This document shows, one piece after another, positions 9,192 to 17,704 of a stretch of DNA of 64,000 nucleotides. Location of the stretch: NCBI RefSeq assembly GCF_028416635.1, contig NZ_CP114013.1:5146001-5210000 (forward strand). Direction: 5' to 3'. The notes beneath the pieces were generated by a model. The model worked only from the letters and a program-made list of their open reading frames with translations, was not told the origin of the DNA and did not search any database. Both the position numbers and the translations under genes were made by a program. The first letter of the stretch is position 1. Every line of letters begins with the position of its first letter. Origin of the DNA: Baekduia alba (lineage in GTDB: Bacteria > Actinomycetota > Thermoleophilia > Solirubrobacterales > Solirubrobacteraceae).

Positions 9192-10166
9192 CGTCCGGCT
9201 CCTGGCGAGCGCGTCGCGGTCCAGGACCAGCGAGCGCCCCCTGCCGGCGAGCAGGTGCCCGCGCACGACCGGCTCCCACGGCTCCGGCGTGACGCACGCG
9301 CCGGCACGCTGCGCGAGCACCGCGGCGACCGTGCCGGCCTGCTGCTCGGCGAGGTCGCGCTGCTCGACCGGATAGGCGGTCGCGGCGCCGGCGGCGAAGA
9401 CGTCGACCATGCCGCGCACGGCGCCGTACGCGTCGACCGGGACGAACCCCTCGAACGTGGCGGGCAGGCCGGGCAGCGATGGGCCGTCCAGCGCCGGCAG
9501 CGCGACGACCCGCTCTCGGACGAAGCGTGCGCCGGTGCGCCCCTCGCGCAGCACGCCGCCGGGCAGCTCGGTCACCGTCGTGGCGCCGCGGAACGTGACG
9601 CCCGCGGCGTCGAGCAGCGGGTCGACCGCGAGCCGCGCCCGCTCGCCGAACAGCTCCAGCGGCGTGCGCTCGGGCGTGAGCAGGCGCATCGGGATGTCGA
9701 GGCCCGCGGCGCGCGCCTCGGTCCCGGCCTGGATCGCGAGCTCGTAGAGCGGCACCGACCACGCCACGCCGGGCGGGACGACGAACGCCAGCGACCGCGT
9801 GTGGCCGTCGTGCAGGTCGGCGAGCAGGCGGTCGAGCGCGACGGTGCCGGCCTGGCCGAAGAAGGTCCTGGCGCGGGTGTAGGCGACACGGGCGCGGGCG
9901 CCGACCGCGACGACGAGCGCGTCGTAGGCGACGCGGCGGCCGTCGAGGAGGGACACCTCGTGGTGGCCGGCGTCGACCGCGCCGACGCGTCCGCCGAAGA
10001 GGTCGGCGCGCAGCGCCCGTGCGCGGGCGCGGACGGCGTCGGTGTCGTTCTCGGGGGCGACGACCGTGAGCTGCACGCAGCCGCCGGCGTAGTCGCGCAG
10101 CGCCTGGAGCGTGGCGAGCGCCGCGGGGCCGCCGCCGACCACGACGACGTTGAGGGGAGGGGCCAT
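9159..10166 (-). CDS. NAD(P)/FAD-dependent oxidoreductase
   Basis: A 335-residue flavoprotein of the pyridine-nucleotide-disulphide oxidoreductase superfamily (NDH-2/SQR-like). It has the N-terminal FAD motif VVVVGGGPAALATLQAL, the strand ending ALVVAVGARARV that precedes the second nucleotide site, and the C-terminal FAD-contact region GFVPVDAYGAVRGMVDVFAAGAATAYP. No CxxC redox pair is present, so it is not a classical disulphide reductase. It is a sister of the protein at 13417 (same length, same motifs), and the two flank a two-component system. Partner electron carrier unknown. Confidence 0.85.
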   Translation of the reverse strand: MAPPLNVVVVGGGPAALATLQALRDYAGGCVQLTVVAPENDTDAVRARARALRADLFGGRVGAVDAGHHEVSLLDGRRVAYDALVVAVGARARVAYTRARTFFGQAGTVALDRLLADLHDGHTRSLAFVVPPGVAWSVPLYELAIQAGTEARAAGLDIPMRLLTPERTPLELFGERARLAVDPLLDAAGVTFRGATTVTELPGGVLREGRTGARFVRERVVALPALDGPSLPGLPATFEGFVPVDAYGAVRGMVDVFAAGAATAYPVEQRDLAEQQAGTVAAVLAQRAGACVTPEPWEPVVRGHLLAGRGRSLVLDRDALARSRTLLRGAALDGR

Positions 10167-10272
10167 CGGACCAGCGTGGGTCGCGCGGGCGCGCGCGTCT
10201 GCCGTAGGGCGCCGCAGATCGTGCCGCGGCGCTCCGCGCGCGCCGCGTGCGGTCGGACCGCAGGCGGTCTGC

Positions 10273-10278
10273 GATGCT
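10273..10278 (+). promoter_or_regulatory. Possible -10 element of a leaderless response-regulator mRNA
   Basis: GATGCT is followed by 7 nt and then GTG 10286, the same spacing seen at several other genes of this window. The hexamer departs from TANNNT at the first base, so support is modest. Confidence 0.35.
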
Positions 10279-10285
10279 CTGCGCC

Positions 10286-10963
10286 GTGGAGGGGCCGATC
10301 GCCATCGTCCTGGCCGACGACCACGCCGTCGTGCGCACCGGCCTGCGCCTGGTGCTCGACGCCCAGGCCGACTTCGAGGTGGTCGCCGAGGCCGGCACGG
10401 TCGAGGAGGCCGAGCGGCTCACGGTCGCGATGCGGCCGGCCGTGCTCGTGCTCGACCTCGGGATGCCACACGGCGCCGGCGACCGGTCCTCGCTCGACGC
10501 GCTGCCGGTGCTGGCGCGCGACGCGCCGACGACCAAGGTGGTGGTCTTGACCATGGAGGACGACCCGGAGTACGCGCGCCGCGCGCTGAGCACCGGCGCC
10601 ACCGCCTACGTGCTCAAGGAGGCGGCGCACGCCGAGCTGGTCTCGGCCATCCGGCACGCCGCCGACGGCGAGTCCTATCTGAACCCGCGGCTCGGCGCGG
10701 CGCTGGCCGCCACGACGCCGGGGCCGGATCCCGACGCGCCGCCCGACGACCTGACCGAGCGCGAGCTCGAGGTCCTGCGGCTGGTCGCGCTGGGCCACAC
10801 GAACGCCGAGGTCGGCAGGCTCATGCACCTGTCGGTGCGCACGATCGAGGCGAGGCGCGCGCACGTCCAGCAGAAGATCGGGCGCTCGCGCCGGCCCGAG
10901 CTGGTGCGCTACGCGCTGGAGCGCGGCCTGCTGGACGACGTCGCCGACGGCGCGGCCGGCTGA
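10286..10963 (+). CDS. NarL/LuxR-type response regulator
   Basis: A 225-residue response regulator. The receiver domain has the acidic pair (IVLADDHAVVRTG), the phospho-acceptor Asp in LVLDLGMPHG, and the conserved Lys in YVLKEAAH. After a short Pro-rich linker comes the LuxR-type DNA-binding domain (LTERELEVLRLVALG, then VRTIEARRAHVQQKIG). I use GTG 10286 because the domain begins directly after it; ATG 10274 is possible. The convergent gene downstream is a GAF-GAF histidine kinase whose 3' end overlaps this one by 55 bp, so the two form the likely pair. The arrangement recalls the DevR/DevS redox and hypoxia systems of mycobacteria, an analogy only. Confidence 0.9.
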   Translation: MEGPIAIVLADDHAVVRTGLRLVLDAQADFEVVAEAGTVEEAERLTVAMRPAVLVLDLGMPHGAGDRSSLDALPVLARDAPTTKVVVLTMEDDPEYARRALSTGATAYVLKEAAHAELVSAIRHAADGESYLNPRLGAALAATTPGPDPDAPPDDLTERELEVLRLVALGHTNAEVGRLMHLSVRTIEARRAHVQQKIGRSRRPELVRYALERGLLDDVADGAAG

Positions 10964-12684
10964 CCGCCCGCGCCCGCGCCGCCCCCGCCGCCGACCGGGA
11001 ACCACGCGCTGACCGTCGTCCCGTCGGACGCGCTGTCGATCGTCAGCCCGCCGCCGGCGAGCATCACCCGCTCGCGCATCCCGGCCAGGCCGAAGCCGGG
11101 CGCCGCGGTCTCGGCGACGGCGGCGGCAGCGACGTCGAAGCCGCCGCCGTCGTCGACGACGCTCAGCGCGACCGCGTCGTCGTCCTTGGTCACGTGCAGC
11201 TCGACGCGGTCGGCACGGGCGTGCTTGGCGACGTTGGTGAGCGCCTCTTGGGCGACGCGGTACACGGCCGTCTCGAGGTCCGGCGACAGGCGCGTGCCGT
11301 TGGTGTCGAGCTCGACGTCGGCGATCGCGGTCAGGCCCTCGCCACCGGCCACGCGGCGCACGAGGCTCGTCAGCGCCGGGCCGAGGCCGAGCTCGTCGAG
11401 CGCGGCGGGACGCAGCTCGGCGATCAGCGCGCGCAGGGCCGCGATCTCGTCCGCGACGCGCTCCGCCGCGATCCGGACGGCGGCGCGGACCTGGTCGCCG
11501 TCGCCACCGTGGGCCGCGCCGGCGAGCAGCACGTGGAGGCCGCCGAGCGTCTGCAGCGTCTCGTCGTGCAGCTCGCGGGCCCAGCGGGCGCGCTCGGCGT
11601 CGGCGGCGCCGACGGCGACGCGCAGGCGGTCGACCTCGACCGACTGCGCCGTGACGACGGCGGTCGCCGCGCTGGCCGCGAACGCGCGCAGCAGCTCCTC
11701 GTCGCGTGCGCGGAACGCGGCCGTGCCACCGCGCCGGTCCAGCGCGACGAGCACGCCGACGACGCGGCGGCGGTAGGCCATCGGGACCAGCAGCGCGGTC
11801 GCGGCGTCGGGCGCGCCGAGCGCCGCGACGTCGAGGGCGAGGTCGGCGGCGACGTCGTCGACGCGCAGCGGAACGCCGTCGCGGAACACCTCGCCGACGC
11901 GCGTCCCGGAGATCGCCAGGCGCTGCGCGGCGGGGACGATCGCGCCCGCCGCCGCGGCGACCCAGAGCTGGTCGTCCTCGCCGCCGGGGTCGCGCAGCAG
12001 GACCAGGACGCCGCGCGCCGCCACCAGCGCCCGCGCGCGCTTGACGATCAGGTCGAGGATCGGGGCGAGCTCGGTCTCGGCGCCCAGCGCGGTCGAGATC
12101 TCGGTCATCGCGCGCAGGCTCGCGACCGACCGCGCCAGCTCCTCGTGCTCGGCGTCGAGCGTCTCGTACAGCCGCGCGTTCTCGATCGCGATCGCCGCCC
12201 AGCGCGCGAGGATGACCGCGGTCTCCTCGTCGCGGTCGGTGAAGTCCGCGCCGCCGGCCTTGTTGGTGAGGTACAGGTTGCCCCACGCCTTCCCGCGCAC
12301 GACCAGCGGGACGCCGAGGAACGTCGACACCGGCGGGTGGCCCGTCGGCACGCCGAACGAGCGCGGATGGGAGGCGACGTCGTGCAGGCGCAGCGGCTCG
12401 GGGTCCTCGATGAGCAGCCCGAGCACGCCGCGGCCGCGCGGCGGGTCGCCGATCAGGCGGCGGGTGTCGTCGTCGACGCCGGACGTGACGAAGCGCGCGA
12501 GCGCGGTGCGCTGCTCGTCGAGGACGCCGAGCGCGGCGTAGCGGGCGCCGGTCAGCTCGCGCGCGGTCGCGAGCAGGTGGTCGAGGACCTCGTCGGTGCG
12601 CAGCTCGCTGACGAGCTCGCGCGCGATCACCGCAAGGCGCTGGATGCGCTCGGCGCCGAGGCGCGCGAAGTCGTCGTCGGACAT
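10909..12684 (-). CDS. GAF-GAF sensor histidine kinase
   Basis: A 591-residue cytosolic kinase without membrane segments. It has two GAF domains (about residues 20-175 and 195-350), a HisKA_3 phospho-acceptor segment with ARELHDETLQTLG, and a HATPase_c domain with AVYRVAQEALTNVAKHA (N box), VVDDGGGFD and GFGLAGMRERV. The C-terminal tail is Gly/Ser/Arg-rich and extends over the end of the convergent response-regulator gene. The layout matches DevS/DosS-type kinases, in which the first GAF binds haem; I cannot show haem ligation here. Start ATG 12684, 55 bp from the divergent hydrolase gene. Confidence 0.9.
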   Translation of the reverse strand: MSDDDFARLGAERIQRLAVIARELVSELRTDEVLDHLLATARELTGARYAALGVLDEQRTALARFVTSGVDDDTRRLIGDPPRGRGVLGLLIEDPEPLRLHDVASHPRSFGVPTGHPPVSTFLGVPLVVRGKAWGNLYLTNKAGGADFTDRDEETAVILARWAAIAIENARLYETLDAEHEELARSVASLRAMTEISTALGAETELAPILDLIVKRARALVAARGVLVLLRDPGGEDDQLWVAAAAGAIVPAAQRLAISGTRVGEVFRDGVPLRVDDVAADLALDVAALGAPDAATALLVPMAYRRRVVGVLVALDRRGGTAAFRARDEELLRAFAASAATAVVTAQSVEVDRLRVAVGAADAERARWARELHDETLQTLGGLHVLLAGAAHGGDGDQVRAAVRIAAERVADEIAALRALIAELRPAALDELGLGPALTSLVRRVAGGEGLTAIADVELDTNGTRLSPDLETAVYRVAQEALTNVAKHARADRVELHVTKDDDAVALSVVDDGGGFDVAAAAVAETAAPGFGLAGMRERVMLAGGGLTIDSASDGTTVSAWFPVGGGGGAGAGGQPAAPSATSSSRPRSSA

Positions 12685-12739
12685 GATCGGAGCATGGTGA
12701 CGGTTGCGGAGCGGCCGCGCCATGATGGAATGCGCGGCC

Positions 12740-13420
12740 ATGCGACAGATCGCCGACGACGTCTGGCACGTCCCGCTGAGCCCACGCGACACCGTCAACG
12801 CCTACATCCTGGGCGATGTCCTGGTCGACGCGGGCTACCAGCTGCAGGGCGGCCGCGCGGTCGCGGCTGCCCGCGAGCGCGGCGTGACGGCGCACGCGCT
12901 GACCCACGCGCACCTCGACCACGCGGGCGGCTCGGCGCGGGTCATCCGGGAGCTGGGGCTCGACGGGCTGGCGGTCGGGGCGGTCGACGCCGCCGACGTG
13001 CGGGCCGGCGGCGGCGAGCTGCCGCCCCAGACGCCGGGGCCGCTGAAGGGCGTGGCGCGCCGGCTGTCGGCCTTCCCGCCGTCGCCGGTCGCGCGCGAGC
13101 TGCGCGAGGGCGACGTCGTCGGCCCCGGCTTCGTCGTGCTCGACGTCCCCGGCCACTCGCCGGGCCACGTCGCGTACTGGCGCGAGGCCGACCGCCTGCT
13201 GATCGCCGGCGACGTGTACTTCAACATGCACCTGCTCACCACCGTGCCCGGGCTGCGCCAGCCGCCCGGCCCGTTCACGGTCGACCGGGCCCAGAACCGG
13301 CGCTCGATGCGCCGCATCGCCGAGCTGGAGCCGAGCATCGTCGGCTTCGGCCACGGCCCGCTCGTGCGCGACGCGGCGCCGAAGCTGGCCGCGGCGGTGG
13401 CGCGGCTGCCGCGGGACTAG
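12740..13420 (+). CDS. Metallo-beta-lactamase-fold hydrolase
   Basis: A 226-residue protein with the metal-binding HxHxDH motif (LTHAHLDHAGG), the downstream His in GHSPGHVAYW, the Asp in LLIAGDVYF and a C-terminal GFGHGPLV. This is the glyoxalase II-like branch of the superfamily; substrates could be thioesters or lactones. The start is ATG 12740, immediately before the IADDVWHVP entry strand. It is divergent from the histidine kinase and overlaps the stop of the convergent flavoprotein gene by 4 bp. Confidence 0.87.
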   Translation: MRQIADDVWHVPLSPRDTVNAYILGDVLVDAGYQLQGGRAVAAARERGVTAHALTHAHLDHAGGSARVIRELGLDGLAVGAVDAADVRAGGGELPPQTPGPLKGVARRLSAFPPSPVARELREGDVVGPGFVVLDVPGHSPGHVAYWREADRLLIAGDVYFNMHLLTTVPGLRQPPGPFTVDRAQNRRSMRRIAELEPSIVGFGHGPLVRDAAPKLAAAVARLPRD

Positions 13421-14460
13421 CGCGCGCGGAGGGTCGCGACGGCGTCGGCGGCGCGGCCGGTGGCGAGCGTGAGATCGCCGACGCCGTGGTCGACGAGCAG
13501 GTGCTCGCGGATCGCCGGCGACCACGGCGCGGGCGTGACGGCGACGCCGGCGCGCTGCGCGAGCACGTCGGCGACCGCGGCGGCCTGCGCGCAGGCGACG
13601 TCGACGTGCTTGAGCGGGCAGGCGGTCGCGTCGCCGGCCGCGAAGACGTTGGTCATCCCGACGACCGCGCCGTGCTCGTCGACCGGGACGAAGCCTTCGG
13701 CCGTCGCGGGCACGCCGGGCAGCGACGGGCCGTCGAGGACCGGCAGCGCGACGGTCCGGGCGCCGGGCAGGATCGTCGCGGCGTCGTTGACGCGCAGCAG
13801 GCCGTCGAGACCCTCGAAGACCGACGACGCGCCCTCGAACGCGACGCCGCAGTCGTCGAGCAGCTCGGCGACCGCGCTCTGGGCGCGAGCGCCGAACGCC
13901 TCGGCGGGCACGCGCTCGGGCGAGATGACGCGCAGCGCGACGTCGTGCTCGCGCGCACGGGCGTCCTCGGCCACGTGGACGGCCAGCTCGTAGAGCGACA
14001 GCGTGCGAGTGACGCCCGAGGGGACGACGAAGTCGATGATCGGCGCCTGCTCGGCGAGGACGCGGTCGACCGCGACGCGACCGGCTTCGCCGAAGAGCGT
14101 CAGCGCGCGGTCGATCGTGTGGCGCGGCGCGGCGCCGACCGCCAGGACCAGCGCGTCGTAGGCGAGCGCGCGGCCGCCGTCGAGGTGGACGCGGTGGCGG
14201 CGGTCGTCGACCGCGACGACGCGGCCGCCGACCAGGCCGGCGCCGAGGTCGCGGGCGAGCTCGGGGAGCGGGCGGTGCGCGCGGTGGCCCGCGGTGAACG
14301 ACGCGGCGACGGGCAGCGCGCGCGGCTCGGCGACCGGCTCCGGCGCGACGATCGTGACGCTCACCTGAGCGCCGCCGTGCTCGCGGAGGACGAAGACGGC
14401 TTCCGTCGCCGCCGCCCCGCCGCCCGCGACCACGACGTGGAGACAACGGGATGAGGCCAT
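13417..14460 (-). CDS. NAD(P)/FAD-dependent oxidoreductase (sister of the 9159 protein)
   Basis: A 347-residue flavoprotein with VVVAGGGAAATEAVFVL (FAD motif), ALVLAVGAAPRHTID, and the C-terminal FVPVDEHGAVVGMTNVFAAGDATACP, where the GD motif contacts FAD. Overall order and spacing match the protein encoded at 9159, so the two arose by duplication. The second copy keeps the usual GDAT while the 9159 copy has GAAT. No CxxC pair. The likely role is transfer of electrons from NAD(P)H to an unknown acceptor. Start ATG 14460. Confidence 0.85.
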   Translation of the reverse strand: MASSRCLHVVVAGGGAAATEAVFVLREHGGAQVSVTIVAPEPVAEPRALPVAASFTAGHRAHRPLPELARDLGAGLVGGRVVAVDDRRHRVHLDGGRALAYDALVLAVGAAPRHTIDRALTLFGEAGRVAVDRVLAEQAPIIDFVVPSGVTRTLSLYELAVHVAEDARAREHDVALRVISPERVPAEAFGARAQSAVAELLDDCGVAFEGASSVFEGLDGLLRVNDAATILPGARTVALPVLDGPSLPGVPATAEGFVPVDEHGAVVGMTNVFAAGDATACPLKHVDVACAQAAAVADVLAQRAGVAVTPAPWSPAIREHLLVDHGVGDLTLATGRAADAVATLRAR

Positions 14461-14573
14461 CCCCTCCAGCATCGGTCGCGCCCGCGCCCGACCATGCCGT
14501 GGACCGCCGCACGATCGGCTGCGGCGAGCCACGCGACGTGGCTGCGGCGTCGCCGCGCCGGCGCCGTCCGGGC

Positions 14574-14768
14574 TTACCGGCTCAGCGCGTGCGCTTCGAC
14601 GATCCGGCGCTGCACGTCGGTCAGCGCCAACGGCTCGCCGCGCTCGAGCGCGGCGGCGGCCTGCGCGACCGTCAACCCGACGCCCGTGAGCACCGAGCCG
14701 ACGACCGGCGGCACGTCCGCGCCGCAGACGCCGCCGACGCAGTTGGGGTCAGTCGACCGGCTGTCCAT
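14574..14768 (-). CDS. Small Cys-containing protein of 64 residues, unknown
   Basis: A short frame starting inside the last 20 bp of the ohr gene on the same strand (ATG 14768), ending with TAA. Third positions are strongly G/C. The N-terminus has a CVGGVCG motif, which could bind a metal or form a disulphide, followed by a helical segment (VAQAAAALERGEPLALTDVQRRIVEAH). It is probably translated with ohr. Family not recognised. Confidence 0.5.
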   Translation of the reverse strand: MDSRSTDPNCVGGVCGADVPPVVGSVLTGVGLTVAQAAAALERGEPLALTDVQRRIVEAHALSR

Positions 14769-15183
14769 TGGCCGTCAGCGTGACGGGGATGTTGCCCCGG
14801 GTCGCGTTGGAGTACGGGCAGACCTGGTGGGCGGCCTTGACGAGCTCGGCGGCCTGGGCGTCGTCGACCGACGGGAGCGTCACGTCGAGCTGCACCGACA
14901 GGTCGAAGCCCTTGCTCTCGTTGGGGTGCAGCGACACCTTCGCGGCGATCGAAACGTCGCCGGCCTCGGCCTTCGCACGCCGCGCCACGGCGCCCAGCGC
15001 GCCCTCGAAGCACGCCGCGAAGCCGACCGCGAACAGCTGCTCGGGGTTGGTCCCGCCGCCCTGGCCGCCCATCTCAGCGGGCAGCCGGAGGTCGACCTCC
15101 AGCGCGCCGTCGCTCGTCTTGCCATGGCCGTCGGCCCGTCCGCCGGTGACCTGCGCCTCTGCCGTGTACAAGGTCTTCGCCAT
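14749..15183 (-). CDS. ohr: Organic hydroperoxide resistance protein (Ohr/OsmC family)
   Basis: Ohr reduces organic hydroperoxides using a reactive cysteine pair recycled by lipoyl dithiols. The 144-residue protein has both catalytic cysteines: Cys58 in VGFAACFEGAL and Cys122 in HQVCPYSNATRGN, the latter context being the Ohr-subfamily signature. It begins MAKTLYTAEAQVTGGR, as is typical, at ATG 15183. No OhrR-like MarR gene is visible beside it; the small Cys protein downstream overlaps its end by 20 bp. Confidence 0.93.
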   Translation of the reverse strand: MAKTLYTAEAQVTGGRADGHGKTSDGALEVDLRLPAEMGGQGGGTNPEQLFAVGFAACFEGALGAVARRAKAEAGDVSIAAKVSLHPNESKGFDLSVQLDVTLPSVDDAQAAELVKAAHQVCPYSNATRGNIPVTLTANGQPVD

Positions 15184-15204
15184 CGCTCGACCATAGCGAG
15201 GCCA

Positions 15205-15433
15205 CTACCTGGTGACGAAGCTGACCTTCCCGCTGCTCTCCAGCACGGCGAAGCGCACCTGGCGCAGCGACCCGATCGACTGCTGGCGCGCCTCGGAGGC
15301 CAGCTCGTCGTCGGGGATCCGCTGGCGGCGCAGCGCGCGTGGCGACGAGGATCAGGAAGTAGACGAAGACGCCAAGCTCGCGGCGGGCGACCGCATGACG
15401 CCGGTCGGCGACCTTGGTGAACAGCTCCGTCAT
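15205..15433 (-). pseudogene. Remnant of a DUF421/YetF-like membrane protein
   Basis: From ATG 15433 the frame encodes MTELFTKVADRR, a basic stretch, and a hydrophobic segment ELGVFVYFLILVATRA. There the sense switches by one base: the next frame continues LRRQRIPDDELASEARQQ, GSLRQVRFAVLESSGKVSF and stops at 15205. The second part looks like the C-terminal sensor strand of YetF/DUF421 proteins, where 'AVLE..GKVS' is the usual ending. So an N-terminal piece and a C-terminal piece are joined out of frame with the middle missing. The 71-bp spacing to ohr suggests a decayed neighbour rather than a working gene. The family assignment rests on a short stretch. Confidence 0.45.
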
Positions 15434-15471
15434 CGGCACGGGCGGTCTTCGCCGCTCCGCGCGCTGGAACT

Positions 15472-16755
15472 CTACGCCGGCGCGGGCTCCGCATGGGCCA
15501 TGTCGCGCTCGGCGTCGAACTTGGCCAGCGCCGGGAACGCGAGGACGATCGCGACCACGCCGACGACGCACGCCAGGCCGCCGCTGACGACCGAGAACCG
15601 TGGGCTCGTCGCCGCCGCGACCGTGCCGGACTCGACGTCCCCCAGCCGCGGGCCGCTCGTCACCACCAGGCTGAAGACCGACGACATCCGCCCGCGCAGG
15701 TGGTCGGGCGTGACCGCCTGGTTGATCGACGAGCGGCAGACCGCGCTGACGCTGTCGGCCGCGCCGGCCAGCGCGAGGAGCGCGGCGGCGATCCACAGCG
15801 ACGACGCGAGGCCGGCGAGCGCGATCGCCACGCCCCAGGCGACGACCGCCCAGATCACGATCAGCCCGAGCCGGCGCGCGTGGCCGAGCCAGCCCGTCGT
15901 CAGCGCCGCGACGGTCGCACCGGCCGCGACCGAGGCGTACAACAAGCCCGTCCCGCCCGCGCCCGTGTGGTACACGCTGACCGACAGGACCGCGAACAGC
16001 GCGCGCGGCATCCCGAACGTCATCGCCAGCAGGTCGATCGCGAACGAGCCCATCAGCGCGTGGTTGCCGCGCACGAAGCGCAGGCCCTCGGCGATCGAGG
16101 CCAGCATGCGCGTGGGCTCGGTCGCCTCGAGGTCGACGCCGCGCGGCGGCTGCGGCGCCATCGTCCAGACCGCGGCGACGATCGCCAGGCAGCTCAGCGC
16201 GTCGACGGTGTAGGCCGCGCCGAGGCTCAGCGCCGCGATCAGCAGGCCGCCGAGCGCCGGCCCGATGACGGCCGTCAGCGTCATCAACCCGTAGTTCAAC
16301 GCCAGCGCCGGGCGCAGCAGCTCCGGCGCCACGAGGTTCGGGACGATCGACCCGGCGGTCACGTTCTGGATCGCGCCGAAGCCCGCCATCCACGCGCCCA
16401 ACACGTACAACGCGGCGATCGGCGGCGACCCGGCGTAGGCCAGGGCCGCCAGCGCCGACGCCCCGAGCACGAGCCCGACCTGGTCGAAGAGCAGCAGCCG
16501 CCGCCGGTCGTGCCGGTCGGCCAGGGCGCCGCCGAGCAGGGCCATCGCCATCAACGGCACCAGCTCGACCGCGCCGAGCAGGCCCGTCAGGAACGCCGAC
16601 TTGGTCTCGACGTACAGCTGGTAGGGCAGCGCGACCAGCGCGGCCTGCGTCCCCAATCCCGTGATCAGCTCCCCGCCGAGCAGCAGCCGGAGATCGCGCG
16701 ACTCACGCGCGGGCGTGACGTCGACCGCGATGCGGGAGAGGAGGCGGCGGAGCAC
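15472..16755 (-). CDS. MFS exporter, EntS-like (MFS_3 family)
   Basis: A 427-residue major-facilitator transporter with about 12 membrane helices. The first cytoplasmic loop motif is GGALADRHDRRRLL; the family-typical stretch TAGSIVPNLVAPE..RPALALN and the second-half loop SINQAVTPDHLRGRMSSVF place it in the MFS_3 group, which includes the enterobactin exporter EntS and macrolide exporters. The start is taken as GTG 16755, with TATCGT 11 nt upstream. It is divergent from lgt with a 45-bp gap. Substrate unknown; no siderophore genes are nearby. Confidence 0.82.
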   Translation of the reverse strand: MLRRLLSRIAVDVTPARESRDLRLLLGGELITGLGTQAALVALPYQLYVETKSAFLTGLLGAVELVPLMAMALLGGALADRHDRRRLLLFDQVGLVLGASALAALAYAGSPPIAALYVLGAWMAGFGAIQNVTAGSIVPNLVAPELLRPALALNYGLMTLTAVIGPALGGLLIAALSLGAAYTVDALSCLAIVAAVWTMAPQPPRGVDLEATEPTRMLASIAEGLRFVRGNHALMGSFAIDLLAMTFGMPRALFAVLSVSVYHTGAGGTGLLYASVAAGATVAALTTGWLGHARRLGLIVIWAVVAWGVAIALAGLASSLWIAAALLALAGAADSVSAVCRSSINQAVTPDHLRGRMSSVFSLVVTSGPRLGDVESGTVAAATSPRFSVVSGGLACVVGVVAIVLAFPALAKFDAERDMAHAEPAPA

Positions 16756-16787
16756 GGCGGCCCGCCACGATACGGACCTCCGGTCCC

Positions 16788-16793
16788 TAGCAT
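16788..16793 (+). promoter_or_regulatory. -10 element of leaderless lgt transcript
   Basis: TAGCAT is followed by 7 nt and then the GTG start at 16801, so transcription should begin at or within a base of the start codon. There is no Shine-Dalgarno sequence in between. Confidence 0.45.
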
Positions 16794-16800
16794 CCAGCCC

Positions 16801-17616
16801 GTGAAGCCCGAGATCCACGTCCTCGGCCTGTCGATCAAGACCTTCGGCCTGTTCTTCGCCCTCAACTTCGCGGCCTGGGGGCTGCTGGCCGCACGGCGGC
16901 TGAAGGAGCTCGGCAAGCCGGTCGACTGGGCCTACGAGATGGTGACGGTCGCGCTGATCGGCGGCCTGGTCGGGGCGCGCGGGTACTACCTGCTGCAGAA
17001 CCACGACAGCGTCAGCGTCTCCGACATCTTCGGCGGCTCCGGGCTGATCTGGTACGGCGGGCTGCTCGGCGGCGTCGTCGCGGTCCTGTACTGGGCCCAC
17101 CGGCGCGATTTCCTGTCGCTCGACCTCGTCGACCTGGCGGGGCCGTGCCTCGCGCTCGGGTACGCGATCGGCCGGATCGGCTGCCAGGTCTCGGGCGACG
17201 GCGACTACGGCAAGGACTGGGACGGCCCGTGGGCGATGGGCTACCCGAACGGCACCGTGCCGACCAAGCCGGGCGAGACCGTCCACCCGACGCCGATCTA
17301 CGAGACGCTCACCATGGGCCTGCTCGCGTTCGCGCTCTGGTCGCTGCGCGACAAGGTGCGCCGGGGCGTGCTGTTCGCGCTGTACCTCGTCGGCGCCGGC
17401 GCGGAGCGCTTCCTGGTCGAGTTCCTGCGCCGCAACGAGGACGTCGCGCTGGGCCTGACGGCGGCGCAGCTGGAGGCGGCCTCGCTGTTCGTCGTCGGCG
17501 CGATCTGGATCGCCGTCGTGCTGCGCCGCCACGGCAGCCTGCTGCTCCCGGAGGGCGAGCGGCGGACGCGCGAGCGCCGCGTCCGTGACCAGGATGCACC
17601 GCTTGTGAGCACTTAA
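16801..17616 (+). CDS. lgt: Prolipoprotein diacylglyceryl transferase
   Basis: Lgt transfers diacylglycerol from phosphatidylglycerol to the lipobox cysteine of prelipoproteins in the membrane. The 271-residue protein has seven predicted helices and the family signatures: GLIWYGGLLGG (usually H-GGL), GYAIGRIGCQVSGDGDYG (signature region with the GRxGC variant found in many Actinobacteria), HPTPIYETL and GAERFLVEFLRRNED. The start is GTG 16801. A client lipoprotein is encoded at 35121. Confidence 0.92.
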   Translation: MKPEIHVLGLSIKTFGLFFALNFAAWGLLAARRLKELGKPVDWAYEMVTVALIGGLVGARGYYLLQNHDSVSVSDIFGGSGLIWYGGLLGGVVAVLYWAHRRDFLSLDLVDLAGPCLALGYAIGRIGCQVSGDGDYGKDWDGPWAMGYPNGTVPTKPGETVHPTPIYETLTMGLLAFALWSLRDKVRRGVLFALYLVGAGAERFLVEFLRRNEDVALGLTAAQLEAASLFVVGAIWIAVVLRRHGSLLLPEGERRTRERRVRDQDAPLVST

Positions 17617-17704
17617 ATGCAGTAAAGGTGCGCAGAGTCGTTCAGCGCTCCGATGTTCGAGGTGTTGCTCGCTAGGGTCCCGCGCCCAGCCGACCGGAGG
17701 TTCG

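Noticed and set aside
9572-14512. Very long open frame on the minus strand across several genes, more than 1600 codons
   Set aside because: Its codons are shadows of the real genes in other frames: the product is a mix of Arg, Ala and Pro, and the true genes in other frames carry recognised domains throughout.
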